Source: NCEH01 sp040049195
GTDB taxonomy: Bacteria > Pseudomonadota > Alphaproteobacteria > Rhizobiales > Xanthobacteraceae
NCBI RefSeq assembly: GCF_040049195.1
Contig: NZ_JBDZDL010000008.1
Direction: 5' to 3' (one strand)
Length of the DNA: 64,000 nucleotides
Shown: positions 1-9,879 of the stretch, piece by piece
Layout: every line of letters starts with the position of its first letter
Numbering within the stretch: position 1 is the first letter of the stretch
Translations under genes and position numbers: made by a program
The notes under the pieces: model-generated
Seen by the model: only the letters and a program-made list of their open reading frames with translations
Database searches by the model: none
Told to the model about the DNA's origin: nothing

Positions 1-822
1 ATAATGGCTGATATAGACATCCGGCGGCAGTTCCAGCGCCGCATGGCCGGTGGAGATGATGCCCTTCTCGTCGCGCGCCGCGATATAGCGGCTGACGCCG
101 TGATTGAGCGAAACCATATGCCCGGTGGGTGTCCACACATGGACGATCACCACGTCGCGCTCGGCTTCCTCGGCCCGCTCGTCCTGCGGCGCGGCGCCGG
201 ATCGCAGCGCCTTGCTCCAGTCCATGCGCGGCCAGCCGCGGCTGAGGACGGCCGAGATCGGCATGTCCTCCGGCAGGTGGCGAATGCGCAAAGCGAGCGC
301 GCAGATGCCGAAGCCGGAGACCATGAGCAATTGCCCGACATCCGCGCCCACTTCCGCCTGCCATTGGGTGGGCCAGGGCACCAGCGACCACACGCCGAGC
401 AGGAATTCCACGCCGGCGCCGAGCAGCGACATGCGCCAGCCGGAAAAGCGCACGACATATCCGCTCACCGCGCGCAAGGTCGCGTCGGTGATGAGGAAGC
501 CGCCGACGATGAAGCCGATGATCATGTCGCTGTGCCAGGGCGAGTCGATGATCAGCAGGCCGATCACCAGGAACACCAGTCCCTTGGCGAGCCGCAGCGG
601 CCGCGCCCCGCCGATATGGCCGAAGAAGAAGAACACCGAGAGCAGGCCGTCCACCAGCAGGGGAATGGCGAACACGGTCGGTGGAATGCGGATCTCGTCG
701 ATGAAGGCGTCGGCGAAGAACAGCAGCCCGAGCAGCAGCCAGAATGCGCCCGCGAGCGCCAGCACCCACCAACGCCGCCGCAGCAGCCGGGCGCCAAGAA
801 GCAGAAGAAAGAGCTGGATCAA
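1..822 (-). CDS. HdeD/DUF308-like polytopic membrane protein with C-terminal soluble domain (3' end outside window)
   Basis: Reading the minus strand from a TTG at 822 gives 274 uninterrupted codons to the window edge, so the C-terminus is missing. An in-frame stop lies 18 nt upstream, and GGAG sits 9 nt before the TTG, which decides the start. The first ~190 residues form about six hydrophobic helices (leucine-rich start, then LLLGLLFFADAF, FFFFGHIGG, LVFLVIGLLIID), resembling the HdeD/DUF308 family of acid-stress membrane proteins. The last ~60 residues are soluble and contain VHVWTPTGH and STGHAALELPP, a His-containing module I have seen fused to such membrane domains but cannot name with certainty; it may be a papain-like fold. 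It is divergent from the histidine kinase gene. Function unknown. Confidence 0.6.
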   Translation of the reverse strand, partial: MIQLFLLLLGARLLRRRWWVLALAGAFWLLLGLLFFADAFIDEIRIPPTVFAIPLLVDGLLSVFFFFGHIGGARPLRLAKGLVFLVIGLLIIDSPWHSDMIIGFIVGGFLITDATLRAVSGYVVRFSGWRMSLLGAGVEFLLGVWSLVPWPTQWQAEVGADVGQLLMVSGFGICALALRIRHLPEDMPISAVLSRGWPRMDWSKALRSGAAPQDERAEEAERDVVIVHVWTPTGHMVSLNHGVSRYIAARDEKGIISTGHAALELPPDVYISHY

Positions 823-1182
823 GGAACCGGGCTCCGATCACGCAAGGCCGGGATTGTCTACATGCTTTATTTCAAGCTTCTTGCGCCCTGTCGAGGACAA
901 ATGCCGTCGGAAGATACCTCCGAGGACCTTTCCGGCGCGATCCGCGCCGACGGCCTGGTTCCGCTTAAGCTATTTGCGGGACAGAGAATCTTTCGCCCCC
1001 TGGTGCCATCCTGTCCAGGCTCGCGTTATGGTAGGCGTGTGCATGAAGCGAGGTTCGATGTTCCGCTGTCTTCCGTCCCCGCGACCGCCGCATGCCGGTG
1101 CTGATAATGCCCGGCGGCATCTGGTGGACGTGGCGCTTCCCTCACGGCGGATGGACGAGCGTCCGGGCCGGGGCGTCGGCGC
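823..1182. other. Divergent intergenic region, 360 bp
   Basis: This region lies between the membrane protein gene on the minus strand and the histidine kinase gene on the plus strand, so it should hold both promoters. I see no convincing -35/-10 pair, RNA gene or small gene. A short GC hairpin, GGCGCG-ATC-CGCGCC, lies near 935-950. Long plus-strand reading frames crossing it look like shadows. Confidence 0.5.
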
Positions 1183-4098
1183 ATGAGACCGGGCCCCTAT
1201 TCCGAACGCGCGCTCATTCTCTGTCCGGATGAACGGGAAGGCCTGCTGGCGGCGCAATTGCTGGCCGACGCCCAGATGCCACGCAATCTGTGCCCCGATC
1301 TGCCCGCTTTGGTGGCCGAACTGGTGGGCGGCGCCGGGCTCGCGCTGATCGCCGATCAGGCGCTGGTGGACACCGATCTTTCCGCGCTGCGCGACTGGAT
1401 CGCCAACCAGCCCTCCTGGTCGGATTTTCCGTTCATCATCCTGACCGACCGCGCGGAAACCGATCGCAATCCGCTCACCGTCCATCTGTCGGACATCCTC
1501 GGCAACGTCTCGTTCGTGGAGCGGCCGTTCCAGGCGACCTCGCTGCTCAGCCTCGCGCGCACGGCCGTGCGCGGGCGGCGGCGCCAATATGAGGCGCGGG
1601 CGCGCATCGAGGAGCTGCGCGACGGCCAGGAGCAATTGCGCTTCGCCCAGGAAGCCGGCCGCATCGGCACATTCGAGCTGATGGTGGAAACCGGCACGGT
1701 CAACGTTTCAGAAACGTTCTGCCGCCTCTGGGGTCTGGACGTGCGCAGCACCTTCGCGCTGAGCGATCTCTACGACGTCGTGGTGCCGGAGGACCGTCCC
1801 CGCCTCAAGACCGTCGGCACGGAACTTCCAGGCGACGCGCTGGCCTATACCGAATATCGCATCCGCCGCCCCGACACCGGCGAAGTGCGCTGGATCGCGC
1901 GGCAGGGCGAGCCGGTATCCGACACCGCCACGGGCGCGCGGCGCTATTTCGGCGTCACCTATGACATCACCGCCCAGAAGCGCGCCGAGGCCGACCTGCG
2001 CGAGAGCAGGGACCAGCTCGCCAATGAAAGCGAAGTGCTGGAACTGCTCAACCGCACCACCAGCGCCCTTGCCGCCGAACTCGACCCCGACAAGGTGGTG
2101 AAGCAGGTGGTGGAGGCCGGTGTCGCTCTCACGCAGGCCGCCTACGGCGCGTTTTTCTACAAGGCGCGCGGCGCGGCGGATGACAGCTTCACGCTGGTGT
2201 CCTTGGCCGGCGCCGATGCCGCCGCCTTCACGAGCCTCGGCGCGCCGCGCATCACGCGCATGTTCGAGCCCACCTTCCGGGGGCTCAGCGTCGTGCGCTC
2301 CGCCGACATCGCCACCGATCCGCGCTATGGCGCCAACGCGCCCCACCTTGGCCTGCCGCCCGGCCACCTGCCGGTGCGGTCCTATCTGGCGGTGCCGGTG
2401 GTCTCCCGCTCCGGCGACGGCGTTGGCGCGCTGCTGTTCGGCCATCCCGAGCCGGACATGTTCAGCGCCCGCTCCGAGCGGGTGATGTCCGGCCTCGCCG
2501 CCCAGGCCGCGATCGCCATCGACAATGCCAATCTGTTCAAGAGCGTCCAGGCCGCGCGCGAGACCCTGGAGCAGCGGGTGGAGGAGCGCACCCGCGAGCG
2601 CGACCGCATGTGGCGCCTCTCCGGCGACCTGCTCAATGTGTTCGATGCCGAGGGCCGGCTGATCGCCGTCAACCGCGCCTGGACCAGCGTGCTCGGCTGG
2701 AGCGAGGCGGAATTGCTGTCCTCCCGCGTGCCGGACCTCGTCCATCCCGACGATGCCGACGCCGCGCGCGAGAAGATTGCGCTTCTGGATGGCGGCACGG
2801 CGACGCTGCGCTATGAAAACCGCTATCGCACCCGCGAGGGAGGATACCGCCGCATCGCCTGGACCGCCTCGCCGGAAGCCGGGCTGTTCTATGCCATCGG
2901 CCGCGACATCACCGAACAGCGCGAGATGGAAGAGCAGCTGCGCCAATCCCAGAAGATGGAGGCCGTGGGCCAGCTCACCGGCGGCATCGCGCACGATTTC
3001 AACAATCTGCTGCAAGGCATCACCGGATCGCTGGACATCGTGCAGCGGCGCATCGCCCAGGGCCGCATGGGCGAGCTGGAGCGCTTCATCTCCGGCGCCA
3101 TGACCTCCGCCAACCGGGCCGCCGCCCTCACCCATCGCCTGCTGGCCTTCTCGCGCCGCCAGCCGCTCGACCCCAAGCCGGTGAAGGCCAATCCGCTCGT
3201 CGCGTCCATGGAAGACCTGCTGCGCCGTACCCTCGGCGAGCGGATCGCGCTCGAACTCGTGCTGGCGGGCGGGCTGTGGCAGACCCTGTGCGATCCCAAC
3301 CAGCTGGAAAACGCCATCCTCAATCTGTGCATCAACGCCCGCGACGCCATGATCGACGGCGGGCGCCTGACCATCGAGACCTGCAACGCCCATCTGGACG
3401 GCGCCTATGCCGCGAGCGTGCGCGACGTACGGCCGGGGCAATATATCTGCATCTGCGTCACCGATACCGGCGCCGGCATGTCGAAGGAGGTGATGAGCCG
3501 CGCCTTCGATCCCTTCTTCACCACCAAGCCCATCGGCCAGGGCACGGGGCTCGGCCTCTCCATGATCTACGGCTTCGCCCGCCAGTCGGAAGGCTACGCC
3601 AAGATCTACAGCGAGGAGGGAAAGGGCACGACGGTGAAGCTCTATCTGCCGCGCTACCGGGGCGACCGGGCGACGGCGGACGAGGAAATCGAAGCGCCGG
3701 TGGTCCTTCCCCGCCCCGAGCAGGACGAGACGGTTCTGGTGGTGGAGGACGAGCCGGTGGTACGCGGCCTCATCGTCGAGGTGCTGCACGAGCTGGGCTA
3801 TCACGCCATGGAGGCGGGCGACGGGCCGGAGGGCATGAAAATCCTGCAATCGGACGCGCGTATCGACCTGCTGGTGACCGACATCGGCCTGCCGGGCCTC
3901 AACGGCCGCCAGATCGCCGATGCCGCGCGGGTGACGCGGCCGGACCTGCGGGTGCTGTTCATGACCGGCTATGCCGAGAACGCCGCCATGGCCAACGGCT
4001 TCCTGGAGCCGGGCATGGAGATGATCACCAAGCCCTTCCCCATGGACGCGCTCGCCCTGCGCCTGCGGGAAATGATGGAGCGCAGCGAGTCGTTCTAG
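1183..4098 (+). CDS. Hybrid sensor histidine kinase (receiver-like, PAS, GAF, PAS, HisKA, HATPase, REC)
   Basis: Cytoplasmic-type hybrid kinase of 971 residues without membrane segments. Domain order: a receiver-like N-terminus (1-125) without a clear phospho-acceptor aspartate; PAS (~150-265); GAF (~285-445); a short coiled coil; PAS (~478-590); HisKA with GGIAHDFNN, phospho-acceptor His604; HATPase with the N box NARDAM, DTGAGM and GQGTGLGLS; and a C-terminal receiver with VVEDEP, phospho-acceptor Asp900 and conserved Lys950. It would autophosphorylate on His604 and pass phosphate to its own receiver or to a protein encoded elsewhere. No response regulator gene lies nearby, so it is an orphan. 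The GAF domain could bind a small ligand or chromophore, but no chromophore-binding cysteine is evident. The ATG at 1183 is the first in frame; its ribosome site is weak. Confidence 0.93.
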   Translation: MRPGPYSERALILCPDEREGLLAAQLLADAQMPRNLCPDLPALVAELVGGAGLALIADQALVDTDLSALRDWIANQPSWSDFPFIILTDRAETDRNPLTVHLSDILGNVSFVERPFQATSLLSLARTAVRGRRRQYEARARIEELRDGQEQLRFAQEAGRIGTFELMVETGTVNVSETFCRLWGLDVRSTFALSDLYDVVVPEDRPRLKTVGTELPGDALAYTEYRIRRPDTGEVRWIARQGEPVSDTATGARRYFGVTYDITAQKRAEADLRESRDQLANESEVLELLNRTTSALAAELDPDKVVKQVVEAGVALTQAAYGAFFYKARGAADDSFTLVSLAGADAAAFTSLGAPRITRMFEPTFRGLSVVRSADIATDPRYGANAPHLGLPPGHLPVRSYLAVPVVSRSGDGVGALLFGHPEPDMFSARSERVMSGLAAQAAIAIDNANLFKSVQAARETLEQRVEERTRERDRMWRLSGDLLNVFDAEGRLIAVNRAWTSVLGWSEAELLSSRVPDLVHPDDADAAREKIALLDGGTATLRYENRYRTREGGYRRIAWTASPEAGLFYAIGRDITEQREMEEQLRQSQKMEAVGQLTGGIAHDFNNLLQGITGSLDIVQRRIAQGRMGELERFISGAMTSANRAAALTHRLLAFSRRQPLDPKPVKANPLVASMEDLLRRTLGERIALELVLAGGLWQTLCDPNQLENAILNLCINARDAMIDGGRLTIETCNAHLDGAYAASVRDVRPGQYICICVTDTGAGMSKEVMSRAFDPFFTTKPIGQGTGLGLSMIYGFARQSEGYAKIYSEEGKGTTVKLYLPRYRGDRATADEEIEAPVVLPRPEQDETVLVVEDEPVVRGLIVEVLHELGYHAMEAGDGPEGMKILQSDARIDLLVTDIGLPGLNGRQIADAARVTRPDLRVLFMTGYAENAAMANGFLEPGMEMITKPFPMDALALRLREMMERSESF

Positions 4099-4261
4099 CG
4101 GGCATCCCACCATGCCGCCGCCCCGCCCGGAGCGCGCCGCGCGGGTGCCGTGAGCGACCCGTTTGCGCCCTCGCGCGGTTGTGTTTCCCAATCGTCAGCG
4201 TGATACTACCGCCTGGAGAGATTCTGCGCGTGAAGCGTGGAAGGACGGCGGGCGAAACAGC

Positions 4262-4663
4262 GTGGCACGGGTACGGGGAGCAAGCGCTTGGCTGCGTCCG
4301 GGGTTCGCCCTGGCGATGGCCTATGTGTTCGTGCTCCAGACCGTTCTGGCGCTGAGCCTGTTCACCGCCCACACCACCCGCGCCGCGCTCGCCGCCGATC
4401 CCGCGCAGATCCTGTGCCTTGCCAGCCACGAGTCCGGCGACGACACGGGCGGTGATCATCCCACCTCCGGCAAGACCGTGCCGGTCGCGTCCTGCGCCCT
4501 CTGCGCCTTCGCCGGCGCCGGCTTCGATGCCCCGCCGGCGGCCGACTTCGTGCCGCTGGAGCGCGCGTTCATGCGCGTCACCAATGCGTCGGAGCGGGCG
4601 TTCGCGGTGCGCAGCCCGGCGCCCACCCCCCGCCTCTCCCAGGGACCGCCCAGGACCGCGTGA
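4262..4663 (+). CDS. DUF2946-like small exported/membrane protein
   Basis: A protein of about 133 residues with an N-terminal hydrophobic segment (LAMAYVFVLQTVLALSLF), then ILCLAS and SCALCAF, giving three widely spaced cysteines in a short secreted domain. Length, one hydrophobic segment and the CxLC pattern match DUF2946 proteins, which are often found beside TonB-dependent receptors for copper or other metals, as here (receptor 48 nt downstream). The start is uncertain. I prefer the GTG at 4262; the same frame is open back to a TTG at 4163. A strong GGAGAG ribosome site at 4215-4220 serves a GTG at 4230, but that is in another frame. The role is unknown; a metal-linked periplasmic function is inferred from context. 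Confidence 0.6.
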   Translation: MARVRGASAWLRPGFALAMAYVFVLQTVLALSLFTAHTTRAALAADPAQILCLASHESGDDTGGDHPTSGKTVPVASCALCAFAGAGFDAPPAADFVPLERAFMRVTNASERAFAVRSPAPTPRLSQGPPRTA

Positions 4664-4711
4664 TCCGAACCGGCTTCGCGCCGTTCCGCACGTTCATTCC
4701 TGGAGTGTCCC

Positions 4712-7000
4712 ATGTCCCGCTTGTTCCGCGCGGCCGGCGCCGCAGCGATGCTTGCCGCATCGTGCACGGCCGCCCTCGGCCAAACCATCGATCTGCCGGA
4801 AGTCACCGTAAACACGGACCAGAAAGCCGCTTCCGACGTTCCGCCCCTCAAGGAGCGGTTCCAGCTTCCCCAGACCAGCGCCAGCGTCACCGCTCAGCAG
4901 GTGGAGCAGACGATCAACATCGTCGACACCGAGGACGCGGTGAAATACCTGCCCAGCCTGTTCGTGCGAAAGCGCAACAATGGCGACACCCAGCCGGTGC
5001 TGGCCACCCGCACCTGGGGCGTGAATTCCTCCGCCCGCAGCCTCGTCTATGCGGATGATCTGCTGCTCTCGGCGCTGATCGCCAACAACAACACCATCGG
5101 CGCACCGCGATGGGGGCTCGTGACCCCCGACGAGATCGAGCGGGTGGATTTCCTCTACGGTCCGTTCGCCGCCGCTTATCCCGGCAATTCCATCGGCGGT
5201 GTGCTGCTGATCACCACCAAGATGCCCGAGACATTCGAGGCCTCCCTCAAGCAGACCGAGTCGCTCCAGACCTTCTCCCGCTACGACACCAACGGCAATT
5301 ACCGCACCGATCAAACGAACCTCTCCACCGGCAACAAGAACGAGAACTTCTCCTTCCTCATCACCGGCAATTACCAGAACAGCTACAGCCAGCCGCTGGC
5401 CTGGATCACCACCCCCGGCGTCCCCGCCAAGACCACCGGCCTCATCCCCCAGCTCAACAAGGTCGGGCAAGTGGCGAACGTCGCGGGCGCGGGCGGGCTG
5501 CTGCACACCGAGATGACCAATCTCAACGGCAAGTTCGCCTGGGACATCACGCCCTGGCTGCAGGCCAAATACATGATCGGCCTGTGGGCAAACGACGGGG
5601 AGTCCAGCGTGCAGACCTATCTGCGCACGCTCGGCGGCGTGCCGACTTTCGGCGGCATCGCGGGCTTCGCCAATTCCAACTACACCATCAACCAGCAGCA
5701 CCTCGCCAACGCCTTCACGCTGAAGAGCGACACCGGCGGCCTGTTCGATTTCGACCTCGCGCTCTCGCGCTATGATTATCTCGAAGACATCCAGCGCAGC
5801 CCTTATGGCGTGAGTTCCACCGGGCCGTTCTTCACCACCAACGGCAAGATCGCCCGGCTCGACGGCACCAATTGGATGAACGGCGACGCCAAATTCATCT
5901 GGCGGCCGAACGAGGCCCATGAGGTGAGCTTCGGCCTCCACGCCGACCGCTATTATCTCAACAACCCCACCTATGCCTCGACCATCTGGAATTCCGGCCC
6001 GGACGCCACCTCGAAAATGTATACCGACAGCATCGGCGCCACGACCACCGCGGCCCTGTGGGGCCAGGATGCCTGGCGCTTCGCCCCCGATTTCAAGCTG
6101 ACCCTCGGCGGGCGGCTGGAAAATTGGCAGGCGACCCAGGGCTTCAATCTCGCCACCACCGCCAATTCCGCGGGCACCATCACCGGCACCACCATCCAGA
6201 ACCAGCCGGAGCAGGACGCGACCCGCTTCTCGCCCAAGGCCTCGCTGAGCTGGGCGCCGCAGGACTGGCGGGTGACCGCCTCGTTCGGGCAGGCCTATCG
6301 CTTCCCGACCGTGACCGAATTGTACCAGATCGTGCAGACCGGCTCGGTCTATGCGGTGCCGAACCCGAATCTCGCGCCGGAAAACGCGCTCAGCGAGGAA
6401 CTCGCCATCGAGCGCAGCTTCGACGGCGGCAAGATCCGCCTGTCCGTGTTCAACGAGCATGTGGACGACGCGCTGATCCAGCAGACCGCGTTCCTGGCCA
6501 ATTATCCGGTGCCGGTGAACTACGTCACCAACGTGCAGGCGATCCGCAACACCGGCATTGAGATCGCGGCCTCGAAGAAAGACGTGTTGATTGCCGGCCT
6601 GGAGATGTTCGGCAGCGTCACCTATGTGGATTCGCGCATTCTCGCCGATCCCACCTGGGCCAGCGCGACCGGCACCAGCGTCGTGGGCAAGCACGTGCCT
6701 TATGTGCCGGACTGGCGCGCCACCATCGGCGCCACTTATACGCCGGATCAATATTGGGCCTATACCATCGCGGCGCGCTACAGCGGCAAGCAATATTCGA
6801 CGCTGGACAACACCGATATCATTCCCAACGTCTACGGCGCCTTCGACAAATTCTTCGTCGTGGATGTGAAGGCCCGCTACAAATTCAACGAGCAGGCCTC
6901 CATCAGCCTCGGCATCGACAATATCGGCAATGAATCCTACACGCTGTTCCACCCCTTCCCGCAACGCACCTTCATCGCCGACGCGAAGATCACCTTCTGA
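4712..7000 (+). CDS. TonB-dependent outer membrane receptor
   Basis: A 762-residue outer membrane receptor. It has a signal peptide ending near ALG-Q (residue 23), a short periplasmic stretch with LPEVTVN that can act as TonB box, a plug domain (~45-165; GPFAAAYPGNSIGGVLLITTK-type motif around 150-170), a 22-strand barrel region rich in alternating aromatic strands, and a terminal Phe (KITF) typical of BAM substrates. The C-terminal motif DNIGNESYTLFHPFPQRTF matches the family. The ligand cannot be read from sequence. The preceding DUF2946-like gene raises copper or another metal complex as a possibility, otherwise a siderophore. TGGAG lies just before the ATG. The gene runs convergent into ligD with an 18-bp gap. 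Confidence 0.92.
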   Translation: MSRLFRAAGAAAMLAASCTAALGQTIDLPEVTVNTDQKAASDVPPLKERFQLPQTSASVTAQQVEQTINIVDTEDAVKYLPSLFVRKRNNGDTQPVLATRTWGVNSSARSLVYADDLLLSALIANNNTIGAPRWGLVTPDEIERVDFLYGPFAAAYPGNSIGGVLLITTKMPETFEASLKQTESLQTFSRYDTNGNYRTDQTNLSTGNKNENFSFLITGNYQNSYSQPLAWITTPGVPAKTTGLIPQLNKVGQVANVAGAGGLLHTEMTNLNGKFAWDITPWLQAKYMIGLWANDGESSVQTYLRTLGGVPTFGGIAGFANSNYTINQQHLANAFTLKSDTGGLFDFDLALSRYDYLEDIQRSPYGVSSTGPFFTTNGKIARLDGTNWMNGDAKFIWRPNEAHEVSFGLHADRYYLNNPTYASTIWNSGPDATSKMYTDSIGATTTAALWGQDAWRFAPDFKLTLGGRLENWQATQGFNLATTANSAGTITGTTIQNQPEQDATRFSPKASLSWAPQDWRVTASFGQAYRFPTVTELYQIVQTGSVYAVPNPNLAPENALSEELAIERSFDGGKIRLSVFNEHVDDALIQQTAFLANYPVPVNYVTNVQAIRNTGIEIAASKKDVLIAGLEMFGSVTYVDSRILADPTWASATGTSVVGKHVPYVPDWRATIGATYTPDQYWAYTIAARYSGKQYSTLDNTDIIPNVYGAFDKFFVVDVKARYKFNEQASISLGIDNIGNESYTLFHPFPQRTFIADAKITF

Positions 7001-7018
7001 TATCGACCGGGCGGAAGG

Positions 7019-9793
7019 TCATTTCCGCTTTCGCCCGGCGTTCCCGGCTTCCAGGCGCTTGATCGCCGGGGCGAGCGGCTTTGCGGCGGTCTCATAGTCC
7101 GCCCAGGGCTGCCGCTCCTCCAGCGAAGCGGGAGCGGTGCGGACCGTGAAGCGTTTCGGATCAAGGCCCACCTTCACCTCTTCCCACTTCAAAGGCATGG
7201 AAACGGTGGCGCCGGGCCGCGCGCGCGGCGAGAGCGGGGCCACCGCCGTCGCCATGCGGTCGTTGCGCAGATAGTCGAGGAAGATGCGGCCGGTGCGCAG
7301 CTTCTTCGCCATGTTCACCACATAGAGGTCGGGCGCGTCGCGGGCCATGCGCGCGCACACCTCGCGGGCAAACGCCTTGGCCTGCGCCCAGTCCGGGCCG
7401 CCCGATTTTGGCGCCGCGAGCGGCACCACCACGTGCAGGCCCTTGCCCCCCGTGGTCTTGCAGAAGGTTGAAAGGCCGAGCGCCTCCAAAGCCTCCCGCA
7501 GATCCAGGGCGGCCGCGACCACGGCGGAAAACGCCACGTCCGGCCCCGGGTCGAGATCGAACACCAGCCGGCCCGGCACCTCCGGCCGGCGCACGGCGCA
7601 GTTCCACGGGTGCAGTTCCAGCCCCGCCACCTGCGCCACGGCGGCAAGGCCTTCCACGCGATCGATCTGGAGATAGGGGCTGCGATCACCGGAGACGGTG
7701 ACGAGGTTCAGCAGGTTCGACGTGCCTTTCATGGCGTGCCGCTGGAAGAAAGTTTCCGCGCCGATGCCGTCGGGCGCCCGCACGATGGAGCACGGACGGC
7801 CCTGGATGTGCGGCAGCATCCAGGCGCCGACGGCCTCGAAATACCGGGCGAGGTCCAGCTTGGTCACGGGCACGCCGTCGCCCGCATCGGGCCAGAGCGG
7901 CTTTGCGGGATTGGAGAGCAGCACGCCCATCACCTTCGGCTTGCCGGAAGGCGCGGGCGCAGGGGACGCCGGCGGGGCGGGGTCCTTCGCCGCCCCGGCG
8001 CGGGCGGGTTTCGCTTTGCCCGGCGCCGGCTGGGACATCTGCGCCGTGTCCACCGGGGCGGGACGCTCGGCCTCCACCTCGGCGGCCGGCTTGTCCTCGC
8101 GCAGGGCCTTGAAGGCCGCCTGCCGCACCATGCCCGATGTGGTCCAGCCGGCGAATTCCACTTCCGCCACCAGTTCGGGCCGGGTCCAGCGCACCCCCGC
8201 TTCCTTGCGCGGCGCGTTGGCGCCGGTGAAGGGCGAGGCCTTCGCCTCCACGGCCTCGAGGCGCGGCAGCAAGGTCTTCACCTTGGCGGCGCCGTAGCCC
8301 GTGCCGACGCGGCCGAGATAGACGAAATGGTCCCCGCGATGCACGCCGACCAGGAGCGAGCGGAATTGTCCGTTCGTGGTCGCCCATCCGCCGATCACCA
8401 CCTCGTGGCCGGCGCGGCACTTGGCTTTGGTCCAGGCGCCGCTGCGGCCGGAGGCATAAGGTGCATCGAGGCGCTTGGAGACGATCCCCTCCAGATCGAG
8501 CTGGCACGCCGAACGCAGCACCGCATCGCCGCTGTTGTCGAGATGCTCCACATAGCGCAGGCGCGGGTTTTCCCCCTGTGCCTCCAACAGGGCCTGAAGG
8601 CGTTCCTTGCGGGTTTCCAGCGGCAAAGCGCGCAGATCCTCGGCGCCCTCGAACAGCAGGTCGAAGGCGAAATACACGAGGTCCTGCGTGCGTCCTTCCG
8701 AGAGCGCCACCTGGAGCGCGGGAAAATCCGGCGCGCCATGGGCATTGAGCGCCACCACCTCGCCATCGATCAGCGCATCGGGAAGGGTCCCCGCCGCCTT
8801 GGCAATGGCCGAGAAGCGCGCGGTCCAGTCGAGGCCGGTGCGGGTGCGCAGCGCGGCCTTTCCACCCTCCACCCGCAGCTGGATGCGGTAGCCGTCGAGC
8901 TTGATCTCGTGCACCCACCCCTTGCCGGAGGGCGGGCGCTCCAGCGACGTGCACAATTGCGGCGGCACGAAATCCGGCATCGCGGCGGCTGCGGGAGCGG
9001 CGCGTTTGCGCGCCGCCGCTTTCGCCCTCGCTTTCGCCGGCGCGGCCACGGGCTTGGACCGCACCACGGCGGCATCGGCGGCGCTCGCGCCCTGGGCCTT
9101 GGCCGCGCGTGCATCGGCGGCGAGGCCGGCGCGGGAATCCCACACCGCATCGGCGGCCACCTTGCCGCCGCGCGCCGTCATGAAGGGAGTGGGCGCCGGC
9201 CCCTCGCCCGCCGCGATCTCGGCCATGCTGCGGCCGGAGGCGACCGAGCGGTCCTGCTTCAGCAGAGCATCCTTGTCGCCAGGATGGGCGTCGCCGTCAC
9301 GATGCTTGATGAGCAGCCAATTGGTGCGCTTGCCGCCCGTGCGGTCGGTCTTCATGCGCACCAGAACATAGCTGCCATGGAGCTTTTCCCCCTGGAGGGT
9401 GAATTTCAGATCGCCCTTGGCCAGGGCTTCCTCGGCCGGAAGATCGCCTTCCACCTCCCAGGTGCCGCGATCCCACAGCATCACCGTGCCGCCGCCATAT
9501 TGGCCCTTGGGAATGGTGCCTTCGAAATCGCCATAATCGAGCGGATGGTCCTCCACCTCGACCGCGAGACGCTTGTCTGCAGGATCGAGGGAAGGTCCGC
9601 GGGTGACCGCCCAGGATTTGAACACCCCGTCCAGTTCCAGGCGGAAATCATAATGCAGGCGCGTTGCATCGTGCTTCTGCACCACGAACCGCAACGCGTT
9701 CGCCGGCGCCACGGCATGCGCGCCGCTCGGCTCGGCGGTCTGCTTGAAATCCCGCTTGGCGCGATAGCTGGAGAGCTTGTTCATCGGGGCCAC
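7019..9793 (-). CDS. ligD: Multifunctional NHEJ DNA ligase LigD (phosphoesterase-ligase-polymerase)
   Basis: An ATP-dependent ligase of about 924 residues that seals double-strand breaks with Ku. The N-terminal 3'-phosphoesterase domain (~30-160) has HYDFRLELDG, SWAVTRGPS and HPLDYGDFEGTIPKGQYGGG. The central ligase domain (~275-575) has the adenylated lysine in EIKLDGYRI (near residue 297). The C-terminal primase-polymerase domain (~630-900) has DLDPGPD and the TGGKGLHV motif. Two alanine/lysine-rich linkers separate the domains. The order PE-LIG-POL matches Pseudomonas-type LigD. Start choice: GGAGG lies 5 nt before the GTG at 9793 and 14 nt before the ATG at 9784, so GTG fits better, with ATG the likely database start. 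Divergent from ku1. Confidence 0.95.
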   Translation of the reverse strand: MAPMNKLSSYRAKRDFKQTAEPSGAHAVAPANALRFVVQKHDATRLHYDFRLELDGVFKSWAVTRGPSLDPADKRLAVEVEDHPLDYGDFEGTIPKGQYGGGTVMLWDRGTWEVEGDLPAEEALAKGDLKFTLQGEKLHGSYVLVRMKTDRTGGKRTNWLLIKHRDGDAHPGDKDALLKQDRSVASGRSMAEIAAGEGPAPTPFMTARGGKVAADAVWDSRAGLAADARAAKAQGASAADAAVVRSKPVAAPAKARAKAAARKRAAPAAAAMPDFVPPQLCTSLERPPSGKGWVHEIKLDGYRIQLRVEGGKAALRTRTGLDWTARFSAIAKAAGTLPDALIDGEVVALNAHGAPDFPALQVALSEGRTQDLVYFAFDLLFEGAEDLRALPLETRKERLQALLEAQGENPRLRYVEHLDNSGDAVLRSACQLDLEGIVSKRLDAPYASGRSGAWTKAKCRAGHEVVIGGWATTNGQFRSLLVGVHRGDHFVYLGRVGTGYGAAKVKTLLPRLEAVEAKASPFTGANAPRKEAGVRWTRPELVAEVEFAGWTTSGMVRQAAFKALREDKPAAEVEAERPAPVDTAQMSQPAPGKAKPARAGAAKDPAPPASPAPAPSGKPKVMGVLLSNPAKPLWPDAGDGVPVTKLDLARYFEAVGAWMLPHIQGRPCSIVRAPDGIGAETFFQRHAMKGTSNLLNLVTVSGDRSPYLQIDRVEGLAAVAQVAGLELHPWNCAVRRPEVPGRLVFDLDPGPDVAFSAVVAAALDLREALEALGLSTFCKTTGGKGLHVVVPLAAPKSGGPDWAQAKAFAREVCARMARDAPDLYVVNMAKKLRTGRIFLDYLRNDRMATAVAPLSPRARPGATVSMPLKWEEVKVGLDPKRFTVRTAPASLEERQPWADYETAAKPLAPAIKRLEAGNAGRKRK

Positions 9794-9879
9794 GCTCGCC
9801 TCCACATCATCTGACGGGAACTCGGCTTGAGCCTAAGGGTTCAATGCGCGAGGATACAAATCTGCACCGGAGCGCACCG

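Noticed and set aside
4..1104. Plus-strand open frames over the first 1.1 kb
   Set aside because: Low-complexity translations rich in His, Gln and Arg. The minus strand encodes a convincing membrane protein with a ribosome site.
1708..4191. Minus-strand open frame opposite the histidine kinase
   Set aside because: No family motifs; the plus strand has complete kinase and receiver domains.
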